This document shows, piece by piece, positions 16,955 to 24,703 of a stretch of 64,000 bases of DNA (positions are counted from its first letter, which is position 1; each line of letters opens with the position of its first letter). The DNA is from an uncultured Bacillota bacterium (GTDB lineage: Bacteria; Bacillota_I; Bacilli_A; Culicoidibacterales; ZOR0006). Under the pieces are notes generated by a model. That model was not told the DNA's origin and searched no databases. It saw nothing but the letters and a program-made list of their open reading frames with translations. Where the stretch lies: the NCBI GenBank assembly GCA_945956935.1, contig CAMFJD010000001.1:62001-126000 (forward strand), in the 5' to 3' direction. The translations under genes were made by a program, and so were the position numbers.

Positions 16955-18241
16955 ATGAAAAAGATTTTAGGAATGAGTACAGCGGCACTAGTGTTGAGTA
17001 CATTACTTGTTGGATGTGGAAGTACAGGGGACTCGAATTCAGAACAAATAACAAGTAATAAAACATTGAAAGTATTTCAATTGAAAGTAGAAATTAATGA
17101 TGCACTTGTACAATTAGCGAAGGAATATGAGGCAGAAACAGGTATAAAAGTAGAAATTACATCTGTAGGTGGTGGAGCGGATTACGGGGCTGCATTAAAA
17201 GCGGAGTTTTCTAAAGGTGCTGATGCGGAACCTGATATTTTTATGGTAAACGGAGCAGGAGATATTGCAACATGGGCACATAAAGTAGATGATCTTGCTT
17301 CCGAAGCGTGGGTATCAGATGCTGTTAATGGGACACTTGACGCAGTGACTGTTGATGGGAAAATTCAAGGGATGCCAGTGGCTACTGAAGGTTATGGATT
17401 GATTTATAATAAGGAACTTTTTGAATCAGCGGGAATTGATGCTGAAGCAATTGATACATATAGTGAACTAGAAGCAGCGTTCAAAGTACTGGACAGCAAA
17501 AAAACAGAACTTGGGTTAGATAATGTAGTATCGTATACAACAAAGGAAACATGGGTAACGGGAAATCATACGTTTAATATTCCGTTTGCCGTACAAGATA
17601 ATCCTGTAGAAGCAGTTTCAACATATATCGCAGGTGATTTTGACATTGTTGGCAATCAGTTATTTCAAGATTGGACAAATTTAGTAGAGCTTTTGATTAG
17701 CTACGGTGGTGGAGCAACGTTAGAAACAGTTGATTACAGTACACAAGTTGGTAATTTTGTATTAGGAAAAACAGCAGTTATGCAACAGGGGAATTGGACT
17801 GCAGGAGACATGAAAGATTTAGGTATTGATTTTGAGGTTGGAATTTTACCGTTGGCAATTAATGAAGATTCTGGAGTAAGCGGAAGCATTCCTGTTGGTG
17901 TACCTATGTATTGGAGTGTGAATAAAGACTCAAGTGAAAATACCGAAGCTCGTGCATTTTTAGACTGGATGGTAACAAGTGATACAGGTCAAAAAGCACT
18001 AGTCAATGATATGAATATGATTCCTGCATTTACTAATTTTAGTGTGACAAGCGATGATGAGCTAGCATCAGCAGTTAGTAAGTATAATAATGATGGAAAA
18101 ACATTACCGTGGGTATTTACTATGTTCCCAGATGGATTCACAATGGAAAAAGTAGGTCCTATTTTTGCAAAATTAGCAAAAGGTGAAATTACAAAAACGC
18201 AAATGTTGGAAGAAATTCAAGCATTAACACCGTTAAATTAA
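16955..18241 (+). CDS. Sugar ABC transporter substrate-binding lipoprotein (family 1)
   Basis: A 428-residue extracellular binding protein of the CUT1 (MalE/MsmE-like) group. The signal peptide MKKILGMSTAALVLSTLLVG ends at a lipobox with C21, so the mature protein is lipid-anchored. The body has the family features GGGADYGAAL near residue 72, VATEGYGLIYNKELF near 150 and NWTAGDMKDLG near 287. AGGAGG precedes the ATG. It heads a three-gene importer operon; the sugar cannot be named from sequence. A terminator-like hairpin separates it from the permeases, which should give it higher expression. Confidence 0.92.
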   Translation: MKKILGMSTAALVLSTLLVGCGSTGDSNSEQITSNKTLKVFQLKVEINDALVQLAKEYEAETGIKVEITSVGGGADYGAALKAEFSKGADAEPDIFMVNGAGDIATWAHKVDDLASEAWVSDAVNGTLDAVTVDGKIQGMPVATEGYGLIYNKELFESAGIDAEAIDTYSELEAAFKVLDSKKTELGLDNVVSYTTKETWVTGNHTFNIPFAVQDNPVEAVSTYIAGDFDIVGNQLFQDWTNLVELLISYGGGATLETVDYSTQVGNFVLGKTAVMQQGNWTAGDMKDLGIDFEVGILPLAINEDSGVSGSIPVGVPMYWSVNKDSSENTEARAFLDWMVTSDTGQKALVNDMNMIPAFTNFSVTSDDELASAVSKYNNDGKTLPWVFTMFPDGFTMEKVGPIFAKLAKGEITKTQMLEEIQALTPLN

Positions 18242-18250
18242 TGATGATGA

Positions 18251-18277
18251 AGAGTCGGTGCTACACTGACTCTTTTT
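18251..18277 (+). terminator. Intercistronic terminator between binding protein and permeases
   Basis: AGAGTCGGTG (18251-18260) pairs with CACTGACTCT (18264-18273), giving 10 bp with one G-U and a 3-base loop, followed by TTTT. Partial readthrough would yield more binding protein than permease. Confidence 0.8.
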
Positions 18278-18297
18278 CAAAAAAAGGAGGAATATAT

Positions 18298-19164
18298 ATG
18301 ACGAAAAAAATGAAAGATACTATGACATTTTGGGCATTTGTTGGACCAGCAGTCTTTTTTCTCATGTTAGTAGTTGGGATTCCATTTTTAATGGGAATTT
18401 ATTATACATTTACAAATTGGAATGGTGCAAATCCAGTCTATGATTTTGTCGGTATTCAAAATTATCTCGGATTAATTCGAGATTCGCAGTTTCACTATTC
18501 ATTTATGATTACGCTTGTATACACATTTTTGAGTGTCATCTCCATTAATGTTATCGGTTTTAGTTTAGCCTATATCGTTACAAGGAATTTAAAAACAAAA
18601 AATTTCTTACGGACAGGATTTTTTTTACCAAACTTAATAGGTGGTCTTATTTTAGGGTTTATCTGGCAATTTTTGTTTAATTCTGTTTTTACTTCAATAG
18701 GAACAATGACTGGAATTGAAAGCTTGGGTGTATCAATGTTGCAAAATGGAAATACCGCTATTATTGCTATGGTTATTGTTTCAGCATGGCAATATGCAGG
18801 CTATATTATGGTTATTTATGTTGCTGCATTGGAGAATGTTCCACAGGATCTCATAGAGGCTAGCACGATTGATGGTGCTTCTAAATGGAATGTTTTTCGT
18901 CATATTACTTTACCGATGGTATCACCAGCAATTACAGTTAGTTTGTTTTTGACACTAGCTAATTCATTTAAAATGTTTGACTTAAATTTTTCACTAGCAT
19001 CAGGAAAAACAACTGAAATGCTGGCATTGAATATTTATAAAGAAGCATTTGTGATGAACAATATGGGTATAGGTCAAGCAAAAGCGGTTATTTTCTTTAT
19101 TGTTGTAGCAGCAATTGCACTTGTTCAAGTGTATTTTAATAAGAAACGTGAGGTGGAAATGTAA
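18298..19164 (+). CDS. Sugar ABC transporter permease (MalF/MsmF type)
   Basis: A 288-residue integral membrane protein with six predicted helices; the first is at about residues 12-35 (FWAFVGPAVFFLMLVVGIPF). The EAA loop that contacts the ATPase is at about residues 186-205 (EASTIDGASKWNVFRHITLP). AAAAGGAGG precedes the ATG at 18298. It pairs with the next permease, and its stop overlaps that gene's start by one base. Confidence 0.93.
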   Translation: MTKKMKDTMTFWAFVGPAVFFLMLVVGIPFLMGIYYTFTNWNGANPVYDFVGIQNYLGLIRDSQFHYSFMITLVYTFLSVISINVIGFSLAYIVTRNLKTKNFLRTGFFLPNLIGGLILGFIWQFLFNSVFTSIGTMTGIESLGVSMLQNGNTAIIAMVIVSAWQYAGYIMVIYVAALENVPQDLIEASTIDGASKWNVFRHITLPMVSPAITVSLFLTLANSFKMFDLNFSLASGKTTEMLALNIYKEAFVMNNMGIGQAKAVIFFIVVAAIALVQVYFNKKREVEM

Positions 19165-20111
19165 TGGCACAAACAAATGAGGCGAATATGCAAAAAATAG
19201 GTAATTATAGACAAGATATAGAAATAAAAAAGCATGTCCGACGATTAGGGAAAAGTAGACTGCGGACAGTGAATGGGTATTCTTGGCAAACAGGTGTACT
19301 AGAGTTTTTGGGTATTTCAATGCTAATATTGTATTTGTTGCCATTTTATCTGATGGTAGTAAATTCATTAAAAACGCGTCGTGAGATTTTTGATAATACA
19401 ACTGGATTTCCGGAAGTTTTCGCATTTGAGAATTATGTGCAAGCAATGGAACGTATGGGTATATTTGATGCGTTTTCAAACTCGCTTATTATTACAATTG
19501 GATCAGTCTCACTCATAATAATTGTTTCATCATTGGCTGCGTGGATGTTAGTGCGAAATCAATCGAAAAAAAGTAAAATTATTTTTTATATTTTTGTAGC
19601 AGCGATGATTATCCCATTTCAAGCAGTGATGCTTCCGCTAGTAAAATGGATGGGTATGCTAAAAATTGATGTATTAAATTTTCAAATGATTGGGACACAT
19701 TACGGATTGATGTTGATGTATCTAGGTTTTGGAACGAGTATGAGTATTTTCTTATATCATGGTTTTATAAAAAGTATTCCGATTGAAATTGAAGAAGCAG
19801 CACGAATAGACGGGTGCAATAAATGGCAAACTTTTTGGCATATTATTTTTCCAATATTAAAACCTATTACAGTAACAGTTATGGTATTAAATGCGATTTG
19901 GATTTGGAATGATTTCTTATTACCCTTTTTAACAATTGGCGGTAAAATTAATACAATTCCACTGGCAATGAATAATTTCTTTGGAGCATTTACAAAACAG
20001 TGGGAATTAGCAATGGCAGGATTGATTTTAGCAATTATACCAATTATGATTTTCTACTTCTTTATGCAAAAACATATTATTAAAGGAATTACTCAAGGAG
20101 CAGTTAAATAA
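19164..20111 (+). CDS. Sugar ABC transporter permease (MalG/MsmG type)
   Basis: A 315-residue permease with an extended, basic N-terminus (about 45 residues) and six helices. The EAA loop reads EEAARIDGCNKWQTFWHIIF near residue 211. It forms a heterodimeric channel with the upstream permease. No ATP-binding subunit gene follows: a terminator comes directly after, and the next gene is on the other strand. A shared MsmK/MsmX-type ATPase encoded elsewhere is therefore expected. Confidence 0.93.
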   Translation: MAQTNEANMQKIGNYRQDIEIKKHVRRLGKSRLRTVNGYSWQTGVLEFLGISMLILYLLPFYLMVVNSLKTRREIFDNTTGFPEVFAFENYVQAMERMGIFDAFSNSLIITIGSVSLIIIVSSLAAWMLVRNQSKKSKIIFYIFVAAMIIPFQAVMLPLVKWMGMLKIDVLNFQMIGTHYGLMLMYLGFGTSMSIFLYHGFIKSIPIEIEEAARIDGCNKWQTFWHIIFPILKPITVTVMVLNAIWIWNDFLLPFLTIGGKINTIPLAMNNFFGAFTKQWELAMAGLILAIIPIMIFYFFMQKHIIKGITQGAVK

Positions 20112-20139
20112 AAAGATCGGCAAATATGCCGATCTTTTT
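20110..20139 (+). terminator. Terminator of the sugar ABC operon
   Basis: AAAAAGATCGGCA and TGCCGATCTTTTT pair around a 4-base loop. The symmetric A and T runs could also stop the convergent mrp gene. Confidence 0.92.
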
Positions 20140-20172
20140 ATCATTTTATATATGTGTCTTACAATGAAAAAA

Positions 20173-21162
20173 TTACTTAATGAGTTGTATAGCGAGTGCT
20201 TGGAAATGTGAGGTGAGATTTGTTTTTTCATTTTGAAGTGGAATTTTAGCAAGCACAGTTGATTGTAACGTAGAAGCGACGTGCTCCCCACCATCTCGTC
20301 CAAAAATATACTGTGGTTGACCACAATCAGTACATGTATAATAGGCCATATTTTCGATGATTCCAAGTAGTGGGTGTCCCATATCAATAGCAGCCACACC
20401 AGCACGAATTGCGACATGAGCTGCATCAGATTGTGGAGTAGTGACAAGTAATACTTCGGTTTGAGGGATTACTTGTTGAATTGTCATCGGTACATCACCG
20501 GTCCCTGGTGGTAGGTCGATGAGAACAATATCAATATTTTGTTCCCATGCAACGTCAGTAAAAAATTGTTGGATAAGTTTTCCAAGCATTGGACCACGCC
20601 AAAGAATAGGATCGTTTGTTCCATTCAATAAATCAATTCCAATGATGCTAATATTATGGACATTTAAAGGGATGATTTTTCCATTTGAAATTTTAATAGT
20701 TTCGTTTTGGGCACCGAGAATTTTCGCAATGCTTGCACCGTACACATCAGTATCGACAATTGCCACTTTTTTACCAATTAATTGAAATGCTTTTGCTAAT
20801 TCGACAGTAATTGTTGATTTTCCAACGCCACCTTTTCCAGAGGCAATTGCAATATAGCGAGCATTCTTAGGACCAGTAAAGAGAAGTGAGGGAGCATTCG
20901 TTGTTGATTGTGTTTGCTGTGTGTTTGGTTGAGCATAGTGAATTTTGACACCTTTGATGCCTAGTTCAATTTTTAACGTTTTGAGCAGATATTTTTGAAA
21001 TGCTGCGAATTCTGGAGTGTTTTGCCGTTCGAAAGCGAATGTTAATTCTGCTCGGCCATCAGTATAGGTTAAATCTAGGAGTGTTTTACTTTCTATTAGA
21101 GGGAGTTTAGTAATTGGATCAATGATATTTTGAATTGCTTGCGCAATAGTTTGTACATTCAT
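20173..21162 (-). CDS. Mrp/ApbC-family iron-sulfur cluster carrier ATPase
   Basis: A 329-residue P-loop protein of the Mrp/NBP35 family, which carries Fe-S clusters to apoproteins. Residues about 1-80 form a MIP18/DUF59 domain. The deviant Walker A GKGGVGKSTI is near residue 115, and DLPPGTGDVPM follows near 201. A CTDCGQ pair near residue 275 is the expected bridging-cluster ligand site. AAAGGAT precedes the ATG. It lies 32 bases downstream of tmcAL on the same strand, so the two are probably cotranscribed. Confidence 0.92.
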   Translation of the reverse strand: MNVQTIAQAIQNIIDPITKLPLIESKTLLDLTYTDGRAELTFAFERQNTPEFAAFQKYLLKTLKIELGIKGVKIHYAQPNTQQTQSTTNAPSLLFTGPKNARYIAIASGKGGVGKSTITVELAKAFQLIGKKVAIVDTDVYGASIAKILGAQNETIKISNGKIIPLNVHNISIIGIDLLNGTNDPILWRGPMLGKLIQQFFTDVAWEQNIDIVLIDLPPGTGDVPMTIQQVIPQTEVLLVTTPQSDAAHVAIRAGVAAIDMGHPLLGIIENMAYYTCTDCGQPQYIFGRDGGEHVASTLQSTVLAKIPLQNEKTNLTSHFQALAIQLIK

Positions 21163-21194
21163 AAGTGTGATATCCTTTCTCAGGTACAGAAATT

Positions 21195-22313
21195 TTATTC
21201 AATAGAGAGACATGGTTTTCGTTGAAATTCATTAAGATGTGTTTCAACGTCATACGCAAGTGTTGCTGTATATTCGATTGTTGCTAGCAGAGAATCTGTT
21301 TGTTTCAGACTAGTAACGATAGGTAATGGGCATGTTTTGCGAATAGTGCGTAGATATTTGAAGCCACAAGGTGAACTACCAAGTAAACGCAAATAGCTGA
21401 GTGATTGACAGTTATCTAAATCTATTTGTGTTGTTTGTGTTAGGATGTGTGCGCATATTCGTTGGAGATGTGTGAGTGAATAACGTTTGGTTTTTACAAG
21501 CTTTAAAAAATCCTCAAATGTATGTGCGCTTAAGGCAGCAGTTTGTAATCGATGTTCAATTCCTTCACTGACCAGCCCAAATAAAGAGATTTGCTGTGTT
21601 GGGGTTGTAAGGAGTATGTGCCGAAGTTTAGGATACAAGTGTTCCCAGGTTATATGTGTTTGAGTAGAGAGTGCCTCAGCTGTATAAAATGGTACAACCA
21701 TAGTATAATCTGTGTTCCGAGATAAACTCTGTCTAATTGCGGTTGCACTAGCAATTGTACCATGAAAATTATCATCGTGGTAGTCGGCTGCTTTTCGTTG
21801 GATAGTGTCAATGATAACGGGCGAATTTTGTTGTTTTGCTGCATAATAATACCAGAATCCAAGTGTATTGTTCGGTGAAGCAAAGACGGGATTATGTGTT
21901 TTGTTATGTAACAATTTCATGCGCTCAAGTGGACGGAGTGTATGATCTATATCGCATGACATCCACTGTTGGTATGCTTTAGAAAATGGTTTGATTGAAC
22001 CAATTTCACTGCCGAAAATGATTGCTTTCACATTTAGTGCTGTTAATAGTTTAACACTGTGCCAAGCAAATTGATCAGCTTTTTGTACTGCATGAGCATA
22101 TGGGAGTTCGAATATTAAATCGATACCAGCATCGAGCGCAAGCTTTGTACGCACCCATTTATTTAAAAGTGCTGGTTCTCCACGTTGTAAAAAATTACCA
22201 CTCATGACAGCGATAATTTTTGTATTAGGATATGAGAGCTTCGCTTGCTCAATATGGTATAGGTGTCCATTGTGTAAAGGGTTATATTCAACAATTAGAC
22301 CGATTGCGTCCAT
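21195..22313 (-). CDS. tmcAL: tRNA(Met) cytidine acetate ligase TmcAL
   Basis: A 372-residue nucleotidyltransferase-fold enzyme. The N-terminus MDAIGLIVEYNPLHNGHLYH contains the HNGH motif typical of TmcAL (formerly YlbM), which makes ac4C at the wobble position of elongator tRNA-Met from acetate and ATP. GSEIGSI and SATAIRQSL further support the family. Length is close to the usual 370-400. It is divergent from the DUF177-rpmF pair, the arrangement seen around B. subtilis ylbM. Confidence 0.92.
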   Translation of the reverse strand: MDAIGLIVEYNPLHNGHLYHIEQAKLSYPNTKIIAVMSGNFLQRGEPALLNKWVRTKLALDAGIDLIFELPYAHAVQKADQFAWHSVKLLTALNVKAIIFGSEIGSIKPFSKAYQQWMSCDIDHTLRPLERMKLLHNKTHNPVFASPNNTLGFWYYYAAKQQNSPVIIDTIQRKAADYHDDNFHGTIASATAIRQSLSRNTDYTMVVPFYTAEALSTQTHITWEHLYPKLRHILLTTPTQQISLFGLVSEGIEHRLQTAALSAHTFEDFLKLVKTKRYSLTHLQRICAHILTQTTQIDLDNCQSLSYLRLLGSSPCGFKYLRTIRKTCPLPIVTSLKQTDSLLATIEYTATLAYDVETHLNEFQRKPCLSIE

Positions 22314-22434
22314 AAAATCACCTCGTAGTATATATTTTTTTCACTTCCCTTTAAATATACCATTAAAGCGATTGACAATAAATGATTATCTCTATATAAT
22401 AGGTTATGCTTGTTTTAAGTTGAGGTGATAAGTG

Positions 22435-22947
22435 ATGCGCTGGAATTTAACGAAACTAACAGCAATGGAAGAACCGTTGCAGTTTGCCGAGCAAGTTATT
22501 TTTGACGATTTTGCGAACGTTCGTTATGATGTGCGTGGGTTATCAAAGATAGCGATTAACGGAACGGCAGAGGTAATCAAAAGTCGCAAAGAAATCGTGT
22601 TTCATTTAACAGTAAGTGGAACATTTGAAATGGCGTGTGCAGTTTCTTTAAAGTCAGTTTCATATCCATTTAGCGTTGAAACCGTTGAAACGATGACGTA
22701 TGATCAATATGCAGCAAAAGATGCATATGGTGATTATCATTACATCAAAGGAACAGACGTGGATATTCGACCACTCGTTTGGGAACTTATCTTTTTAGAA
22801 ATTCCGTCACGAGTTGTTTGTGAAAACTTAGCTCAAAATGAAATCCCTCAATCTGGTAGTGGATGGAAAGTGATTGATCCGGAAGCTCCGAAAAAAGATG
22901 AACGGTTTTCAAAGTTAAGAGAACTACTAAATAATCAAAATAAATAA
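22435..22947 (+). CDS. DUF177 (YceD/YlbN) protein
   Basis: A 170-residue DUF177 protein, nearly always encoded just before rpmF and linked in other organisms to 23S rRNA accumulation. The conserved tail is visible: PLVWELIFLEIPSRVVCE and the region after it. Unlike many homologues, no CPxC motif remains there. GAGGTG lies 7 bases before the ATG at 22435; the GTG at 22432 is an alternative. rpmF follows after 28 bases. Confidence 0.9.
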   Translation: MRWNLTKLTAMEEPLQFAEQVIFDDFANVRYDVRGLSKIAINGTAEVIKSRKEIVFHLTVSGTFEMACAVSLKSVSYPFSVETVETMTYDQYAAKDAYGDYHYIKGTDVDIRPLVWELIFLEIPSRVVCENLAQNEIPQSGSGWKVIDPEAPKKDERFSKLRELLNNQNK

Positions 22948-22975
22948 TTAGTCCCATTTGTAAGGAGGTGGAACC

Positions 22976-23149
22976 ATGGCAGTACCATTTCGTCGTACTT
23001 CGAAAACAGTGAAGCGTAAGCGTCGTACACACTTTAAGTTAACAGCTCCAGGAATCGCAGCATGTCCAAACTGTGGAGAAATGAAATTATCACACCGTGC
23101 TTGCCGCAATTGCGGTCAGTACAAAGGACGCGTCGTAATCGAAGCGTAA
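22976..23149 (+). CDS. rpmF: 50S ribosomal protein L32 (zinc-binding form)
   Basis: A 57-residue bL32 beginning [20 protein letters not shown]. Two cysteine pairs, CPNC and CRNC (residues about 30-46), form a zinc ribbon, so this is the zinc-dependent type. AAGGAGGTGG precedes the ATG. A clear terminator follows. Confidence 0.98.
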   Translation: MAVPFRRTSKTVKRKRRTHFKLTAPGIAACPNCGEMKLSHRACRNCGQYKGRVVIEA

Positions 23150-23152
23150 TTT

Positions 23153-23184
23153 AAAGCTCTTGCTATTTAGCAAGGGCTTTTTTT
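23153..23184 (+). terminator. Terminator after rpmF
   Basis: AAAGCTCTTGCT pairs with AGCAAGGGCTTT and is followed by T residues. Confidence 0.92.
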
Positions 23185-23288
23185 GTTTTCTGAATGATTG
23201 GCTGTAGTGGATTTGAGTGAGAATAAATAAACACTGAAAATGTCACACTAATTTTACGGTTTTGTCCGTATCATTGGAATGAATATGA

Positions 23289-23432
23289 TATAATGAAAAA
23301 GATTATTGCAAAAATAAATAGCCGAACAAAACAGACTCAGTGAGTTGAAAATAGACGATGAATAATCAATAAAAATCGTAAGTTTGAGCACCTACTGAAA
23401 TAGTGTACACATGTATGTGTATCAGTAGTGGA
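23289..23432 (+). promoter_or_regulatory. Leader of the division/cell-wall cluster with nested palindrome
   Basis: The 260-base gap before rsmH holds no gene. A TATAAT box lies at 23289-23294. Just before rsmH a nested inverted repeat is visible: CCTACTGA (23391-23398) with TCAGTAGT (23422-23429) outside, and TACACAT (23406-23412) with ATGTGTA (23415-23421) inside, separated by 2 bases. It could be a hairpin in the leader or a repressor site. MraZ sites normally found here (repeated GTGGG-type motifs) were not seen. Confidence 0.5.
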
Positions 23433-23447
23433 AAAAGGAGTATAAAA

Positions 23448-24383
23448 ATGAAACATGAAAGTGTCTTATTACAAGAATGTTTAGATGGATTAGCAATTAA
23501 ACCTAATGGAATTTATGTCGATGCAACACTTGGGGCGGCTGGACATAGTAGTGAAATTTTAAAACGATTGACGAATGGCGGACATCTGTATAGTTTTGAT
23601 CAAGATGCAACTGTTATCGAACATGCACATACACGTTTGTCAGCTATTGGTGAAAATTATACGATTATTCAATCGAATTTTGTACATTTAAAATCTGAAT
23701 TAGCTCAGTTAGGTGTACATGAAATAGATGGTATTTTATTTGATTTAGGGGTCTCATCAATGCAATTTGACACACCTGAACGTGGATTTAGTTATAACTA
23801 TGATGCACGTTTAGACATGCGTATGGATCCGATGTCACCATTAAGTGCATGGGAAGTCGTTAATGAATGGAAATTCAATGATTTAATGCGCATCTTTACA
23901 CGTTATGGAGAAGAGAAGTTTTCCAAGCAAATTGCGCGTAAAATTGAACAACGTCGCGAAATTACACCAATTAATACGACGTTTGAATTAGTAGATATTA
24001 TTAAAGAAGCAATTCCAGCTCCGGCGAGACGTAAAGGTGGACACCCCGCTAAACGTATTTTTCAAGCAATTCGTATTGCGGTGAATGATGAATTACGTGT
24101 TTTTGAAGATGCTTTGAAAGATTCAATAAGTATTACTAAAATTGAAGGGCGTATTGCAGTGATTACGTTTCATTCGCTAGAAGATCGGATTTGTAAACAT
24201 GTATTTAAAGACGAAAGTACTGTCGAGCAACCAAGTATTCTTCTTCCAATGATGCCACAAGATTTACCAAAAGCAAAGTTGAAATTGATTACGCGTAAAC
24301 CACTAGTAGCTAGTGAAGAAGAATTAGAAGCAAATAATCGTGCGCACTCGGCAAAATTACGAGTTGCGGAAGTACAGATTTAG
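23448..24383 (+). CDS. rsmH: 16S rRNA m4C1402 methyltransferase RsmH (MraW)
   Basis: A 311-residue SAM-dependent methyltransferase that modifies C1402 N4 in the 16S decoding centre. Visible: [13 protein letters not shown] at the N-terminus, the SAM loop [14 protein letters not shown] (about 22-35), [12 protein letters not shown] near 102 and [17 protein letters not shown] near 236. The ATG at 23448 has AAAAAGGAG before it; a longer reading from 23403 has none. It opens the dcw cluster without a preceding mraZ. Confidence 0.96.
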   Translation: MKHESVLLQECLDGLAIKPNGIYVDATLGAAGHSSEILKRLTNGGHLYSFDQDATVIEHAHTRLSAIGENYTIIQSNFVHLKSELAQLGVHEIDGILFDLGVSSMQFDTPERGFSYNYDARLDMRMDPMSPLSAWEVVNEWKFNDLMRIFTRYGEEKFSKQIARKIEQRREITPINTTFELVDIIKEAIPAPARRKGGHPAKRIFQAIRIAVNDELRVFEDALKDSISITKIEGRIAVITFHSLEDRICKHVFKDESTVEQPSILLPMMPQDLPKAKLKLITRKPLVASEEELEANNRAHSAKLRVAEVQI

Positions 24384-24401
24384 TGATTGTGAGGTGAGAA
24401 A

Positions 24402-24686
24402 ATGAACTTTCTCAAACAAATTACAAAAGTAGAATTAGGTATCGGAATTCTAACGATTTTATTTCTTGTTATGACAAACTTCATGATGTTAACGATTACG
24501 GCTCAAAAGTTAGCAATAGATGATCAAACACTCGATCTAGAAGCGGATGTGAAACAATTAATTGTTCAAAATAAAGAAATTGAATTGAAAATAAATGAAC
24601 TTACGACGTATGATCGAATTATTGCACAAGCAAATGAGGCAGGTATGGGGCCAAATCAACAGAATATTCGAACAGTTGAAGAATAA
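24402..24686 (+). CDS. ftsL: Cell division protein FtsL
   Basis: A 94-residue bitopic protein: short cytosolic N-terminus, one helix at about residues 13-34 (IGILTILFLVMTNFMMLTIT) and an extracellular heptad-like coiled coil (residues about 40-80). FtsL with DivIB and DivIC (FtsB) activates septal peptidoglycan synthesis. Sequence conservation is low; the call rests on topology and its place between rsmH and the PBP2X gene. Confidence 0.9.
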   Translation: MNFLKQITKVELGIGILTILFLVMTNFMMLTITAQKLAIDDQTLDLEADVKQLIVQNKEIELKINELTTYDRIIAQANEAGMGPNQQNIRTVEE

Positions 24687-24703
24687 AGAAGGGAGGGAAT
24701 AGT

